Positions 46,006 to 56,016 are shown, counted from the first letter of the stretch. The stretch: DNA of 64,000 nucleotides from Bradyrhizobium sp. CCBAU 51627 (GCF_028128765.1 NZ_LBJG01000017.1:1964-65963); one strand, 5' to 3'. The notes: generated from the sequence alone by a model not told the origin. Translations and numbers: made by a program.

Positions 46006-47436
46006 TTGCCCGACGCCCTGGCCCCGAGGCTGCTGAACCTCCGCGCCATGCACAATGAGCTAAGCAGCCTGCCCGCTAGCCTCCCATCCGGGCTCCGCGA
46101 GCTCTTTGTTAGCCACAACCGGTTAACCAGTTTGCCGGACGCTCTTCCGGCGACCCTCTATCGCCTAGAGGTGAGCGATAACAGGTTGACCAGTCTGCCA
46201 GACAGCCTCCCATCGGAGCTGGGGATCCTGAACGCAAACAACAACCGACTGGGTAGCCTGCCCGACGCTCTCCCGAGCAGTCTCACCTCGCTCGCGGTTA
46301 GTGGCAATCAGCTGACCGCACTTCCCGAGTCCCTCCCATCGGGCCTCGTTGAACTCGATGTCAGCAGCAATCAATTGGCCAACCTCCCGGAAACCCTTCC
46401 GAGCTGGCTTCAATTGATCAATCTGACCGGTAACTGGCTGACCAGCCTGCCTGAAGATCTCCTACCTGGAAGTTTGAGCCGGCCGCTGCAGAACGTCGAG
46501 TTCGGTGATAATCCATTCCCGGACGAGGTCCGCGCTCACCTCGCGACGCCGCATCTTGGGCAGCTGCCTCTGTACGAGGCTGCCGCGCACTGGCTAGGGC
46601 AGGATCCGGCGGCGTTGGCCGAATGGCAGCACTTTGCGGATGAGCCTGGCGCCCAGGACTACGCCCGGTTCCTAGATCGGCTACGCGGCACCGTCAATTA
46701 TGGCAGTGACGAGTTTCGGCAGGCCGTGGCGGATGATCTGCGGCAGGCGGCGACCAATCCGAGATTGCGCGAACAGTTTTTCACACAGGCTTCAGAGGCC
46801 AACGCGAGCTGCGAGGATCGCGTTACTCTGCACTGGAACGGTATGCGGACCGCGCGCCTTAATGCTGACGTCGAGGAGGGGGGATATGATGATAGGCTCG
46901 CCGAATTGATCCAGCGTGGCCGCGTTGCATTCCGCCTGGACGCGCTAGACGGGATCGCACGCGACAGGGTCAACGCGCTCGTGACCCTCGACCCGGGCGT
47001 AGACGATGTGGAGGTCTACCTGGCTTATCAACTTCTTCTGCGCGAGCCGCTGGAGCTGATTCACGTCGCCCCTGACATGCGCTTTCTGACGGTTTCTCAC
47101 GTGACATCCGATGATGCGGCGCGCGCGCTGGAGTTGGTTCGCGAGCAAGAGGCGAACCAGTTTACTGACTACATGGCAACCCGCTGGCAACCCTGGGAGA
47201 CGGTGCTGAGGCGAATTGCTCCTGTTGAATATGAAGCGATGCAAGACCGGCTCGTCGAAGCCATGGACGAGAAGTTTCAAACCCGCCTGAATAAGCGACT
47301 GGCCGAGTATGGCCTTCTAGGCGATCCGGATGCCGAGCGGGTGCTCGGAGCTCAAGTCCGCAACGAGCTCGCCAGCGAGATCAAACGCGAGGTCATGCAC
47401 CGTGTGCTGGCCGAGCGTGGCGGTCCCGAACTATGA
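46006..47436 (+). CDS. nopM: LRR-NEL E3 ubiquitin ligase effector (NopM-like), 5'-truncated
   Basis: 476 codons from a TTG; the frame begins inside a leucine-rich repeat. About eight LRRs (NRLTSLPDALPATLYRLEVS pattern) occupy residues 1-165, followed by the NEL domain with catalytic Cys269 in ASCEDRVTLHWNG and the conserved VAPDMRFL and TRWQPWETVLRRIAP blocks to the end. The catalytic part is intact. What is missing is the N-terminal secretion region and any promoter: upstream sequence is the antisense of the other NEL gene. About half of the NEL residues match the minus-strand paralogue, so the two are old paralogues and not a fresh inverted duplication. Probably not expressed as an effector unless a new start is used. 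Confidence 0.82.
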   Translation: MPDALAPRLLNLRAMHNELSSLPASLPSGLRELFVSHNRLTSLPDALPATLYRLEVSDNRLTSLPDSLPSELGILNANNNRLGSLPDALPSSLTSLAVSGNQLTALPESLPSGLVELDVSSNQLANLPETLPSWLQLINLTGNWLTSLPEDLLPGSLSRPLQNVEFGDNPFPDEVRAHLATPHLGQLPLYEAAAHWLGQDPAALAEWQHFADEPGAQDYARFLDRLRGTVNYGSDEFRQAVADDLRQAATNPRLREQFFTQASEANASCEDRVTLHWNGMRTARLNADVEEGGYDDRLAELIQRGRVAFRLDALDGIARDRVNALVTLDPGVDDVEVYLAYQLLLREPLELIHVAPDMRFLTVSHVTSDDAARALELVREQEANQFTDYMATRWQPWETVLRRIAPVEYEAMQDRLVEAMDEKFQTRLNKRLAEYGLLGDPDAERVLGAQVRNELASEIKREVMHRVLAERGGPEL

Positions 47437-48179
47437 GGTCCCAAACCGCCTTAGGGATGTTTATCATTGCCCCGCAAAGATTGATGATGAAGTCTCGCCA
47501 ATCGTTGCCAAGGGCTTTCGCATGCCGAAAGTGCGCTGCCGTCGATCCGCCCCTTTCGGTCTTGCCGAGCGATCGAAAACTCGCGCGTAAGGCGAGACGC
47601 ATCCGCGTCCGCCCGACAGTCCATCGGGACGAGAGCTCCGTCAGTCAATAGTGGTTGAGGAGACCAAGAGGGCGCAGCGCAAGTGGGCGGGAACAATATG
47701 ACCTCAAATAGACCTGTGACTGCACGATAAGCCTAGCGAACCCTCAGTTACAGACTGCGGCCGATTGAAGTCGGCGAATGAAGCCTGCCGGATCTCCATT
47801 CGTCGAGTCGGCTTGCCAAGCTCATACTCGCGCAAAAGGTGGAAGTCGAAGGTACGAGAGAACGCCTGCCGGCATCTGCGCAAAGGAAAAGCCTTTGTCA
47901 TCGCCAAAAGGGCGCCTGAAGATAACAAGCTTACCGCCAAAGCTGTGCGAAGGACGAGAGGACGCTCGTCACGCATATTGGAGTCTGGTCGCGGCTGAGT
48001 GAGCCCGGCCGTGAAGTTGAATTCCTCGCACGATCGAAAGGGCATCCATTGTTCTGATCGGTTTGCGAATTTCGTCGATTGGAACAGGCCTGCGAAGAGG
48101 TGCGAAAAATTGGAGTGCCCCATCCTGTCGCCAGGCGGCGCCCATGCGAGGCCGTTAATCGCGAAGCAATGTCCTGATC
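47437..48179. other. Gap without recognisable gene
   Basis: Several overlapping short frames on both strands (one minus frame at 47704-48123) with no domain features. It ends at the tts box. Confidence 0.45.
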
Positions 48180-48207
48180 TCGTCAGCTTTCCGAAAGGTT
48201 GCGGCTA
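48180..48207 (+). promoter_or_regulatory. tts box upstream of candidate effector
   Basis: GTCAGCTTTCCGAAAGGT at 48182-48199 followed by TGCGGCTA fits the rhizobial tts-box pattern with few mismatches (CCGAAAG for TCGAAAG, GGT for GCT). It lies about 90 bases before the GTG start of the next gene in the correct orientation, the normal layout for TtsI-controlled effector genes. Confidence 0.85.
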
Positions 48208-48296
48208 CAACAATCGACAATCGTTTTCTTCGTAGACGATCTGCTACCAGGCCGTACCGATTGCTGTAGGGCTTATACAAACATGAGGAGAGCAGG

Positions 48297-50555
48297 GTGG
48301 ATCCGGTTGACCCATTCTTCGATTTAGGAGCCTGGATGCGGGAGTACGCCGCGCTGCAGGGGCGGACCGCGCAGCGAGGGGACAACTTAAGTGAGCACGG
48401 TGATTTTGAACGGCAGCTGGAGGGTTTGCATCTCGATCCCTCTGATGAGAGCAAGTCAAGTTCGCCTGATCGGGCTCCCAAAGGAGAGGGGCGAGCAGTC
48501 GGGCGGGAGAATTTCGGCGGGTCGATGCGGCTGCCGCCGCCCTCGGCTTTTAGAGAGAGTGCGCTGGGCGACAGGCGCCGGAGCGTAGACATTCCCAGCT
48601 TTCAGCTTCCCGCTTCGGCGCAAGTGCCGCAGCCTAGTTTGCGAGATGATCTGTTCAGCAGCGCTCGCTACAGCTTTCCGTACGCAGAGTCTGCCGCGTC
48701 GGCTAAGAGCGGAAAAAGCGGCGGATTATGGTCACGCTTCAAGTCGGGAGTCGGCAAGGCTTTTGGCGGGAGCAGCAGCGAAAAGTCCTCGCGCGACGCG
48801 GGACAGGCGGGCACCTTTTCCACGAATCTTCGCATTGACTACGCTAGGCAGCCGGGCCGGACGCGCGGGGCGCCTGTCCCTGACGCGGACGAGGTGCTGA
48901 TAAAAGATTTCAGAAACAACGCGGCGGGTAAGCTCACCGACGGCACGATCAAGAATGCGGCAGCCGATCTGCGCCATTTGAGCGTGCGCCTGAGCACGGC
49001 CGGCAGGCCCTCAATTGCGGATCGAATTCGCCGAGAATTGGAAAACGCGCAGCAGGACAACCCGCAGGTGGAAAACGAGCAGCTGGAAGCTGAACTCGAT
49101 CAGGATGTCGATACCTACGCAAAGGACCGCAGTACGCGCATCAAGGCGGCCTTGAAGAAGCTCCGTGAGGTCTGTGCCGGAAACGCCCTGGCGCCTGATC
49201 TCCGCCGACTGGCTCCTCACAGCGCGGACGCAACCCTCATCGGCATGTGGGCGACGGCGGAAAAGGCGACACGCAGGATCGAGCCGGAGACGATCGACAG
49301 GCAAGCTCGCCGCATGTCAAAGCTGAGTGAGTGGCTGCAGACGAATAATAGGCCACCGATGGCCGGCCGACTTTCCACCCCCGAGTTTGTCCGGGATCTC
49401 GAGGAGTACAGGCGCAAAACCAAGGATAAGAAGATCAACGCTGATCTGGTCAAGCTTGGCCAATACGCGCAAATCCTGGAGGCGAACAGGGCGCTTGGAT
49501 TGAGGCCTCCTGAGGATCCGGGCCAGCCTTCTCGGGAAGCTGCTCGACAGCCACATTCACTGCAGGATCCTCCCGCAACGCCAGGTAGCCCGAGCGCGGG
49601 AGCCTGGGATTGGCGTGGCGAGCAGGTCCACGGGCCCAACATCTTGATGCCACCGCCGCGCAGCCACTGGCAGGCCGGTTCGTCGCAGCAGCTTCCCGCA
49701 ACCCCGGCGACGCCGAGCGGCGGAGCCTGGAACTGGCTTGGCGAGCAGATCCACGGACCTGCCTCACCAGAGCCAGCGCCGCACTGGGCCGCGCAAGCGC
49801 TTCCGCCACTTGAGCTTCCTGCTACACCGGCCACCCCCAGCCAGGGAGCCTGGGCCTGGCTTGGGCAACAGATGCAAGACCCCGCATCGCCGTCGTCCGT
49901 GAGACCTCGATCGTCAAACATCTACGGCGGTCTCGATTCCTTCGTTGATCTGGATCCACCCACACCCCACGACTTGCGTGACGATGCGCGCTCTGCGCCA
50001 GCATCTGAATTTGCAGCCGCTTCGTCGTTCGCGGGACCGCCGGGGGCGGCTCCGGAGCTGCGGGATATTGGCGCGATCGTTGGCGCCGGCTGGCGCCACG
50101 GCTCTCAGGCGGCTTCAGACGTGTTGATCGATGTATTGGGCAATATCCATCTGCTGCCAAACCAGTTCGGGCCAAGTCAGTTTGTGATCAATGGGGAGCG
50201 CTATTCGGCGACGCTTGGTCCGGGAGGCCGCAGGGATGTTCGCCTGATCCATCATCCCCGCCTGAGCCAGCCGGATGAACCTGGCCCGTCTCAGTCGCTC
50301 CATCGTCCCCGGCCGATCGTGCCAGCGGCGCAATCCGGTGAGGGGCCCGTTGATCTTGGGTATCTGATCCGCGGGGGATGGGAGCACCGCGAGCGATTCC
50401 TGCCGGATTATCTTGTCCGCGCCCTCGAAGGCCAGCGCATCATGCCCGAAGTTGGGCGCCCAACCTATTTCGAGATCCGCGGAGTGCCTTACAGGGGCGA
50501 ATTGGTGGACAGCGAAGGTCGCCAGCGCGTACGCATTTATCCTGAACGTGGCTGA
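48297..50555 (+). CDS. Candidate type III secreted effector with tandem repeats
   Basis: 752 residues from a GTG with GAGGAG eight bases upstream. The first about 150 residues are Ser/Pro-rich and disordered, as in secreted effectors. A helical, charged middle (about 195-400) follows. Residues 424-535 hold three imperfect 41-residue repeats (LPATPATPSxGAWxWLGEQ). The C-terminus has two copies of a roughly 70-residue unit (from about 589, GWRHGSQAASDVLIDVL, and from about 685, GWEHRERFLPDYLV, each ending in xVRxI). The N-terminal layout reminds me of NopD/Bel2-5 (XopD-like) effectors, but no C48 SUMO-protease domain is present, so it is either a protease-less relative or a distinct effector. 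The tts box supports T3SS control. Molecular function unknown. Confidence 0.8.
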   Translation: MDPVDPFFDLGAWMREYAALQGRTAQRGDNLSEHGDFERQLEGLHLDPSDESKSSSPDRAPKGEGRAVGRENFGGSMRLPPPSAFRESALGDRRRSVDIPSFQLPASAQVPQPSLRDDLFSSARYSFPYAESAASAKSGKSGGLWSRFKSGVGKAFGGSSSEKSSRDAGQAGTFSTNLRIDYARQPGRTRGAPVPDADEVLIKDFRNNAAGKLTDGTIKNAAADLRHLSVRLSTAGRPSIADRIRRELENAQQDNPQVENEQLEAELDQDVDTYAKDRSTRIKAALKKLREVCAGNALAPDLRRLAPHSADATLIGMWATAEKATRRIEPETIDRQARRMSKLSEWLQTNNRPPMAGRLSTPEFVRDLEEYRRKTKDKKINADLVKLGQYAQILEANRALGLRPPEDPGQPSREAARQPHSLQDPPATPGSPSAGAWDWRGEQVHGPNILMPPPRSHWQAGSSQQLPATPATPSGGAWNWLGEQIHGPASPEPAPHWAAQALPPLELPATPATPSQGAWAWLGQQMQDPASPSSVRPRSSNIYGGLDSFVDLDPPTPHDLRDDARSAPASEFAAASSFAGPPGAAPELRDIGAIVGAGWRHGSQAASDVLIDVLGNIHLLPNQFGPSQFVINGERYSATLGPGGRRDVRLIHHPRLSQPDEPGPSQSLHRPRPIVPAAQSGEGPVDLGYLIRGGWEHRERFLPDYLVRALEGQRIMPEVGRPTYFEIRGVPYRGELVDSEGRQRVRIYPERG

Positions 50556-51276
50556 AGAGGCAGCAGAACTGCAATCGGGCTTTCGGCGGGGCAGCTCCGT
50601 AAAGCGTTCTATGCGAGGCCTTTGGCAGGCGATGGATCGGTTGCAGGGGCACGGCCTGAACCGTCCTGCCTCCTCTTTGTAGAATCTGCCAAGGAATTCT
50701 ACGAATTTGGTGCATGCCCGGACCTGCCTTCTGCATCCCTGATCCTTGAAAACCGCAGCTACGACAGATCGAACGCATTCGTGATCGATGGAGCACCGCG
50801 CCGAGTGCAGGCGATGGACAAGTGCCAAGAACATGGCCACCAAAAGAAAATTTGCTGACGAAGGCGTTTTCTGATGGCGGCCCAAATTCCCCGGCGGGCG
50901 CGGTACTTCGCAACGCATAGCTTAAGCCTTCACGCGCAGCTCAGTATTGCGCTATGTAAAGTCTCCTCGCGCTGCGCTGCAAACACCTGGTCTGCTCGGG
51001 AGTAGAGTGCAAGGTCCCGCTGGATCGGGGAAGCCGATGAAAGCGAGCTTGGTGCGACAAAAATCGATAAACCATCGTATAGCTCGTTTCCCCCTTTCTT
51101 TCGGTCTTTATCGCACAGTCAGCTATTGGAGCGTAGACTCTCGGTGACAATTGTCTCCGCTGTCGTCGGATATCTCGATTTCCATGCAAACAGACTACGC
51201 AACAGCGACGTGCCCTTAACAATAGGTGTTGGCCAACCCCAGCATGTATTCGGCTGGTTGGATAAAGTGTGCCGAG
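50556..51276. other. Gap between effector and acyltransferase
   Basis: No gene supported. An AAAATCGAT stretch near 51057 is too weak to call a nod box. Confidence 0.45.
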
Positions 51277-52362
51277 ATGTTGATACATCATGCAACAGGA
51301 AAGGTTGTGCCTGAGACAGCGTACGATCGCGATCTCGCTTTGGACTTCATCAAAGGAGTGCTCATCATTTTAGTGATCGTTGGTCACCTGATCCAATATA
51401 TCCTCTACCAAAACGAAGGATTTTGGGATTCGGCATGCTTCAAATGGATCTACATGTTCCACATGCCCCTCTTTATGGCGATAAGCGGTTATCTTTCTTG
51501 CCGAGCGCTACTGGTAAAATCGTTCACGCAAGCTATCGGCGATCGTGCGACGCAGCTCCTGGTGCCGATGCTGTTTTGGTGCTCTCTTCTGGAGTCATTG
51601 AAGTTTACCGTGTTTCCCCGATCGACGGACGCACCAGGCACCGTTTTGCAGCTCCTGAATGAGTTCGTCGGCACATACTGGTTCGTCTGGGCCGCGTTCA
51701 TTTGTTTCATTCTCACTAAAACTATTTCGATCTTCAATCGTTGGTCGCCGCCCTGGACCTTGTTCGGATCCGTCATTCTGGTCGTGCTTGCGCCTCTGAC
51801 TTTTTCCATATTCCCTCTTATAAAGTATATGTACCCGTTTTTTTGCCTGGGATTCTCATTTGCGCAGTCGAGAGAACGGTGGACGAGCATAATGCGCTCT
51901 CACAGGCTGTTCTTGATTATGTCTGCCTCAATAGCGGCTATGATGTGCTTTCTGGCCTGGCGCAACGACACTTATGTCTACAACAATCTCGCTTTGGTCC
52001 AGGATTTGCAGTCGGCAAAGAATGTGCTTCTGATGTTTCTCGGCTCCGCAGCTGCCTCAGTGGTAATGATTGAGGTCCTGCTTCGATGCTGGAATATTGG
52101 TCGCTCAAATCGGGTGGTCCGCTTTGTCGCCGCGAAACTGGGGCCGAGCACGCTCGTACTGTACTTGATTCAGGGTACGGTATTCCGTCTCATGGATTCC
52201 ATACAGTATGGAGAACTTTGGGATCCCACAATGAGGTCTGCCGCGGCTGCATTTCTCGGGACAATGATTGTTGCCGTCGCGCTGGCGGTTCGCTGGACCG
52301 TGCGCGACATTCCTTATCTATCCCAGCTCATGCTCGGAGTGCCACCCCGCTCAATTCGATAA
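51277..52362 (+). CDS. Acyltransferase-3 family membrane protein (NolL-like)
   Basis: 361 residues from the ATG at 51277; a start 17 codons upstream is possible. About ten membrane segments. The N-terminal block LDFIKGVLIILVIVGHLIQY with the conserved His, and KWIYMFHMPLFMAISGYLSC, are hallmarks of the acyltransferase-3 family, which includes NodX and NolL. In rhizobia NolL O-acetylates the fucose of Nod factors, and the symbiosis-island setting makes a role in decorating Nod factor or surface polysaccharide plausible. I found no convincing nod box. Third-position GC is lower than in neighbours, as often seen for nod genes. Confidence 0.85.
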   Translation: MLIHHATGKVVPETAYDRDLALDFIKGVLIILVIVGHLIQYILYQNEGFWDSACFKWIYMFHMPLFMAISGYLSCRALLVKSFTQAIGDRATQLLVPMLFWCSLLESLKFTVFPRSTDAPGTVLQLLNEFVGTYWFVWAAFICFILTKTISIFNRWSPPWTLFGSVILVVLAPLTFSIFPLIKYMYPFFCLGFSFAQSRERWTSIMRSHRLFLIMSASIAAMMCFLAWRNDTYVYNNLALVQDLQSAKNVLLMFLGSAAASVVMIEVLLRCWNIGRSNRVVRFVAAKLGPSTLVLYLIQGTVFRLMDSIQYGELWDPTMRSAAAAFLGTMIVAVALAVRWTVRDIPYLSQLMLGVPPRSIR

Positions 52363-52605
52363 GTAGCTGTAACCGAGATCTGATCAGGAGGCTCTCGCAA
52401 ATCATCGTAGGTTGCGTGCCTTGTGAACCTGCTGTCTACGCAACGCGAGACAATCTGGAAAAATGTCCTCGAAAATTGGGTCGTTGCTCCACGTAATTTG
52501 CTTCCCTCGAACGTCCAGCGCAGATGCGGCCGATCCCTTCAAGGGGATCGCGAAGGTCCGGTCCCATGCGTCACGAACGTCGGAGCAGAACGGCGCTTGC
52601 GATGA

Positions 52606-54195
52606 TCAGAAGAATATCAACGTAGATACCAACAGATTGAGAGCGTGTTCCGTTTGGGGCGTATGTGTGATGCTTGTCGGGTAATGAATGTATGACAGTC
52701 CGACGCTTGCATATATCCCCGGAGCGAGATGCGCGATGTATGTTCCCGTGACTGCTGTGCTATCGCGGTGCGCAAGCTGGCCTTTAGCCAGAGCAGCATC
52801 CACTGCAAGCTTACTCCAGGCCGTGTTGGTCGCAACGAGAGCAATCAGATCACTGGGCCGGTTATCAAAAGGTCCCTTCGCATAAAGACGAAGCTCGTAA
52901 TACCGGCTGATCCTGTTGCGCTCAGGTGGAGCTCCCATGACGGAGAAGCCGCCGTAGATGCCGCGAGACGGCGGCCCAAGGGCGTCACTCTGCCAGAGCT
53001 GCCTGTCCGCAGCGATGTAGTAAAAATTATTTCCGCTCTCCCTTTGTTGCTTGGGATCCGCCAAATTCGTGTAGCGGCTACTGTTCAAGCCAACGCCCGC
53101 CCGCAGCCACGTGTCGGGTACGCCGGGAGCAGCCTTGCTCTTGTAGCCGGCTTCTTCGACGACAAGGATGCCTGCATTGGCCGTGCTCCAGTTCAAGCCG
53201 GTGGGATTCTCGGTTATATGGGCATAGGCACCATCTGGACTGATTGAGCGCTGGACGGAGACCTTGTTGTACAAGCGAGCGTCAAAATTGTACTTCAAGT
53301 TGGCCGCGGGCGTCGGCGCGGCATTGGTGCTCATCCCAGCCTGGAACAAGGCAGACATGTTCGATCCTGTGATCCCTCCGAACAATGTGCCGGTGAATTC
53401 ATTCTGGTTTCTGAGGTAGCCAAGTTTGAGTTCTAGTGTCCTGTCGAAGAAGGTCTGATAGTAGGCGAGCGTATTGAGTCCCACTCGATCTGGCCCTGGG
53501 CGATCCCACGTCCAGTATTGCTGCTCGGCTCCTACGACAATCTGTCCGTCGGCAATGCCAAACCGGCTCAGATCGTAGGTGACGATCATGAAGTTCGCCG
53601 ACGCGAAAGTCGGATTCTGGCCCATATAGAGCTGGTTCGCGATAGTGCTTCTGGCTGCATGCGGTAGCTGGTTGCTTGCAAAGGAGTTATGTGTCCACCC
53701 GATATAGCCGATGCCGACGTCCGCCAGCGCAGATCTAACGCCCCCCTTGTCCTGATCAATCGTATCTGCAGGACCAGGGATGGGGAACCACAACCCTTTT
53801 TCACGCAGATTGTCGTACCTTTGGAAGGGATCGGCGGTTTTTTGCGGTCTCGTCGGAGTACCCCTGTCCGTATTGGCGCGCTTCTCGAAACGCACTCCGG
53901 GACCTGCGGCTGGCGCCGGGGCGGGAGAGCTGATTGCCTGACGGATCAGGTCGATCGGGAGCTTTGTGGCCCCGTCGGAATTCTTTCCTCTTTTGCTGGC
54001 CGGATCCAGAGGGTGGTTACTAGGATCAAGTCCGCTCGCGGTTTGTGCCAGTACGGAATTGCCGACCAGACAAGCCGCTAGCGACACTGCGATGACAAGC
54101 CCAGATTGCTTTCCCCTTGGTCTTAAATTGGAGGAGAGTGCTGCCGTAGCCGGGTATGTCCGGGGCGAGGTCGTCGCAAGAAGGCAATCACGCAT
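52606..54195 (-). CDS. OprB-type carbohydrate-selective porin
   Basis: 529 residues from the ATG at 54195 (one at 54213 is also possible). The frame is open to 54648, but the extra N-terminus crosses an interspersed repeat and looks non-coding. A signal peptide (KQSGLVIAVSLAACLVGNSV, cut near LAQ) is followed by a Pro/Ala-rich spacer and an OprB beta-barrel: DVGIGYIGWTHNSFASNQLP, ADGQIVVGAEQQYWTWDRPG, LELKLGYLRNQNEFTG, YAKGPFDNRPSDLIALVATN, and a terminal aromatic LVSTLIFF as needed for outer-membrane assembly. Transports sugars or other small solutes across the outer membrane. Confidence 0.85.
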   Translation of the reverse strand: MRDCLLATTSPRTYPATAALSSNLRPRGKQSGLVIAVSLAACLVGNSVLAQTASGLDPSNHPLDPASKRGKNSDGATKLPIDLIRQAISSPAPAPAAGPGVRFEKRANTDRGTPTRPQKTADPFQRYDNLREKGLWFPIPGPADTIDQDKGGVRSALADVGIGYIGWTHNSFASNQLPHAARSTIANQLYMGQNPTFASANFMIVTYDLSRFGIADGQIVVGAEQQYWTWDRPGPDRVGLNTLAYYQTFFDRTLELKLGYLRNQNEFTGTLFGGITGSNMSALFQAGMSTNAAPTPAANLKYNFDARLYNKVSVQRSISPDGAYAHITENPTGLNWSTANAGILVVEEAGYKSKAAPGVPDTWLRAGVGLNSSRYTNLADPKQQRESGNNFYYIAADRQLWQSDALGPPSRGIYGGFSVMGAPPERNRISRYYELRLYAKGPFDNRPSDLIALVATNTAWSKLAVDAALAKGQLAHRDSTAVTGTYIAHLAPGIYASVGLSYIHYPTSITHTPQTEHALNLLVSTLIFF

Positions 54196-54300
54196 GGCGT
54201 AGTTCGGGTCCATGTCTGCCGGCCATGAATAGATTGAACTGCGGCCTGCTTGGCCCGGAGCGAGCTCCCGGCCCAGTGTGGCACGCGCCTGCTTCCACAT

Positions 54301-54389
54301 CGTCATTGCGAGCGCAGCGAAGCAATCCAGATTCCCCCCGCGGCGGGGCGGTCTGGATCGAGCCGTCGCCAGCGCTCCTCGCAATGACG
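54301..54389. repeat. Interspersed inverted repeat (Bradyrhizobium-type palindromic element)
   Basis: CGTCATTGCGAG at 54301-54312 pairs with CTCGCAATGACG at 54378-54389, with the inner AGCGAAGCAATCCAG and GTCTGGATCGAGCCGTCGCC arms. This is the well-known dispersed element seen hundreds of times in Bradyrhizobium and Rhodopseudomonas genomes, useful for placing the organism. Confidence 0.8.
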
Positions 54390-55497
54390 AGCAAGCGGCA
54401 TCGCCGGCGTCGTTTCGCGTCCGAGGGTGAGGGGGACACGCCAGAACTCGATCTATCCGAACAGAGCCACTCAGGCGTCCTGAACCTCTCAGCTCGCGGC
54501 GCGATGATGATCTGGTCCGAAATTTTGCTTGTACATGACGCCGGTGCGCGGAGAGCCAGCGGAGAGCGCTGGCTCGGCAAATGCTCGCGAGCGCGCGGGG
54601 GCTTGCTGCCCTGGCCACCAGAACATTGCGAATGTCCACCTTGCTCACCGTGAGTCAGGCGAGTCTGGCGGTGCCGCGCATCTGCATCGAAGGCGGCTTT
54701 CTGGACCAAACGGCAGCTACCAGAACGCAAGGTTCGCCGTGCAAGAGGCTTGGCTTTAGGCAGCGCTTCATCGGTATCGTTGTCAGCAAACCACGAGACG
54801 ATCGGCGGGTTTGAAGGCCGAAGAGCCTTTGAATTTGCGCGCGCGGCAACCACACCACAACGTCCAACGTGATGGCCCAGGAGACCAGAGGAATCAGCCA
54901 TCGAGCAGCTTTGGCGGATATCGGCGAGCAGTTGCTGGCTGCCGTCGGCGCGGCAAAACCTGTCTTGCATCCAAAACCTTGATGTGCGCGGCGTTCGTTG
55001 ATCACGCTTGCCACGTGCCCGTCATCTCGAACAACCTGCCGGAACTGGTAGTTGATCAGCTGCAATGTTTGCCGGTCCAATCGCGCCATTGCGGCTCGGC
55101 CGTCAGCCGTGGCGCTTACGTGGCGCGTCCCAGACAAAGTTGCTGGTCTGGGCAATGCGTGACATCGAACACTTGCAGGAATCAGTGGACGGTTTGCATT
55201 CGTGCCGGGGCACAGTAAGAAAATCTGCAAGGTTCTTCTGAACGATGAGAGAATGCTGCGCCATCGCCGACAAAGTCGAGAACCATTGCTCGCTGGTGGC
55301 GCTATCATGGAGAACGTGCGCAAATTGTCGCGCTGCGTTGCTCGAGAAGGAGCGTTTCATAGGAGCAGGCGAAGCCGATCGGGCAACTCGCCAAGATTGA
55401 TTATTGTCGACGCTGGCAGCTCCTGGAGCGCGGGAGCATCGCGGGCTATCGCGTCGACAAAATAAGCCTGCTGGCATGGGATCTTGAGCGAGGGACA
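54390..55497. other. Gap; decayed DNA with one possible small frame
   Basis: No clear gene. The best candidate is a minus frame 55103-55360 (85 codons, starting MKRSFSSNAARQFAHVLHDS) with a weak ribosome site; I cannot assign it. Confidence 0.35.
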
Positions 55498-56016
55498 ATG
55501 GACTTGATTGATCTAGCGGCCGCTTCAGACTTGCGGCCGCTCTTGCACCGGCCGTCAAGACGGATTCTCCCGGTTTTGGTGCTCCCGCTTATCCTCGTCG
55601 GCTCGTGTGCTGCCGGCGCCTGGCTTTGGGCTAACCTTGAAGAGCCTATCGAGACGCCGGAAAGCAGCGAAGTCGCTTCAACGATGAGCCTGCCTCCGGA
55701 GGACAGGGCATCCTTGTCCGAGATAAAGTGGGCACAGCAGAAAACTGGTGATGAGATCGCAGAACTCAACCGCCGGATCGATGCCCAGCGGGATGTCCTC
55801 AAAGGGATCCTGGATCAGATCACCATGCTCACTTCGCGGATCGATGCGCTGCAGAGTTCAACGTCTGTCCCTTCTGCTGCTTCCGAGCCTCCTTCTTCGC
55901 CAGGGCCGGCTGTTTCGAGCGTCGCCAGGAAACGCTTCGGGCGATCCAAACCACAGGGACCTGTTTCCGTCGGAGGCGCGCCAGTGATCGTCGGACCGAA
56001 GACAGCCGAGCCTTGA
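55498..56016 (+). CDS. Small membrane-anchored coiled-coil protein
   Basis: 172 residues. One membrane segment at about 24-46 (ILPVLVLPLILVGSCAAGAW), then a predicted periplasmic part with a heptad-like stretch (DEIAELNRRIDAQRDVLKGI to RIDALQ) and a Pro/Ser-rich tail ending GAPVIVGPKTAEP. GAGGGACA precedes the ATG. Proteins of this design recur as hypotheticals in Bradyrhizobiaceae; no function is known to me. Confidence 0.7.
   Translation: MDLIDLAAASDLRPLLHRPSRRILPVLVLPLILVGSCAAGAWLWANLEEPIETPESSEVASTMSLPPEDRASLSEIKWAQQKTGDEIAELNRRIDAQRDVLKGILDQITMLTSRIDALQSSTSVPSAASEPPSSPGPAVSSVARKRFGRSKPQGPVSVGGAPVIVGPKTAEP

Noticed and set aside
48040..48095. nod-box-like ATCCATTG...GATCGG...TCGATTGG
   Set aside because: Only scattered matches to the nod-box consensus and spacing is poor; the tts box just downstream explains the promoter better.
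51050..51085. AAAATCGAT stretch as part of a reversed nod box
   Set aside because: Wrong orientation for the acyltransferase and only the short central part matches.
54196..54648. 151-codon N-terminal extension of the porin frame
   Set aside because: Runs through a dispersed palindromic repeat and lacks protein features; the signal peptide begins after the ATG at 54195.
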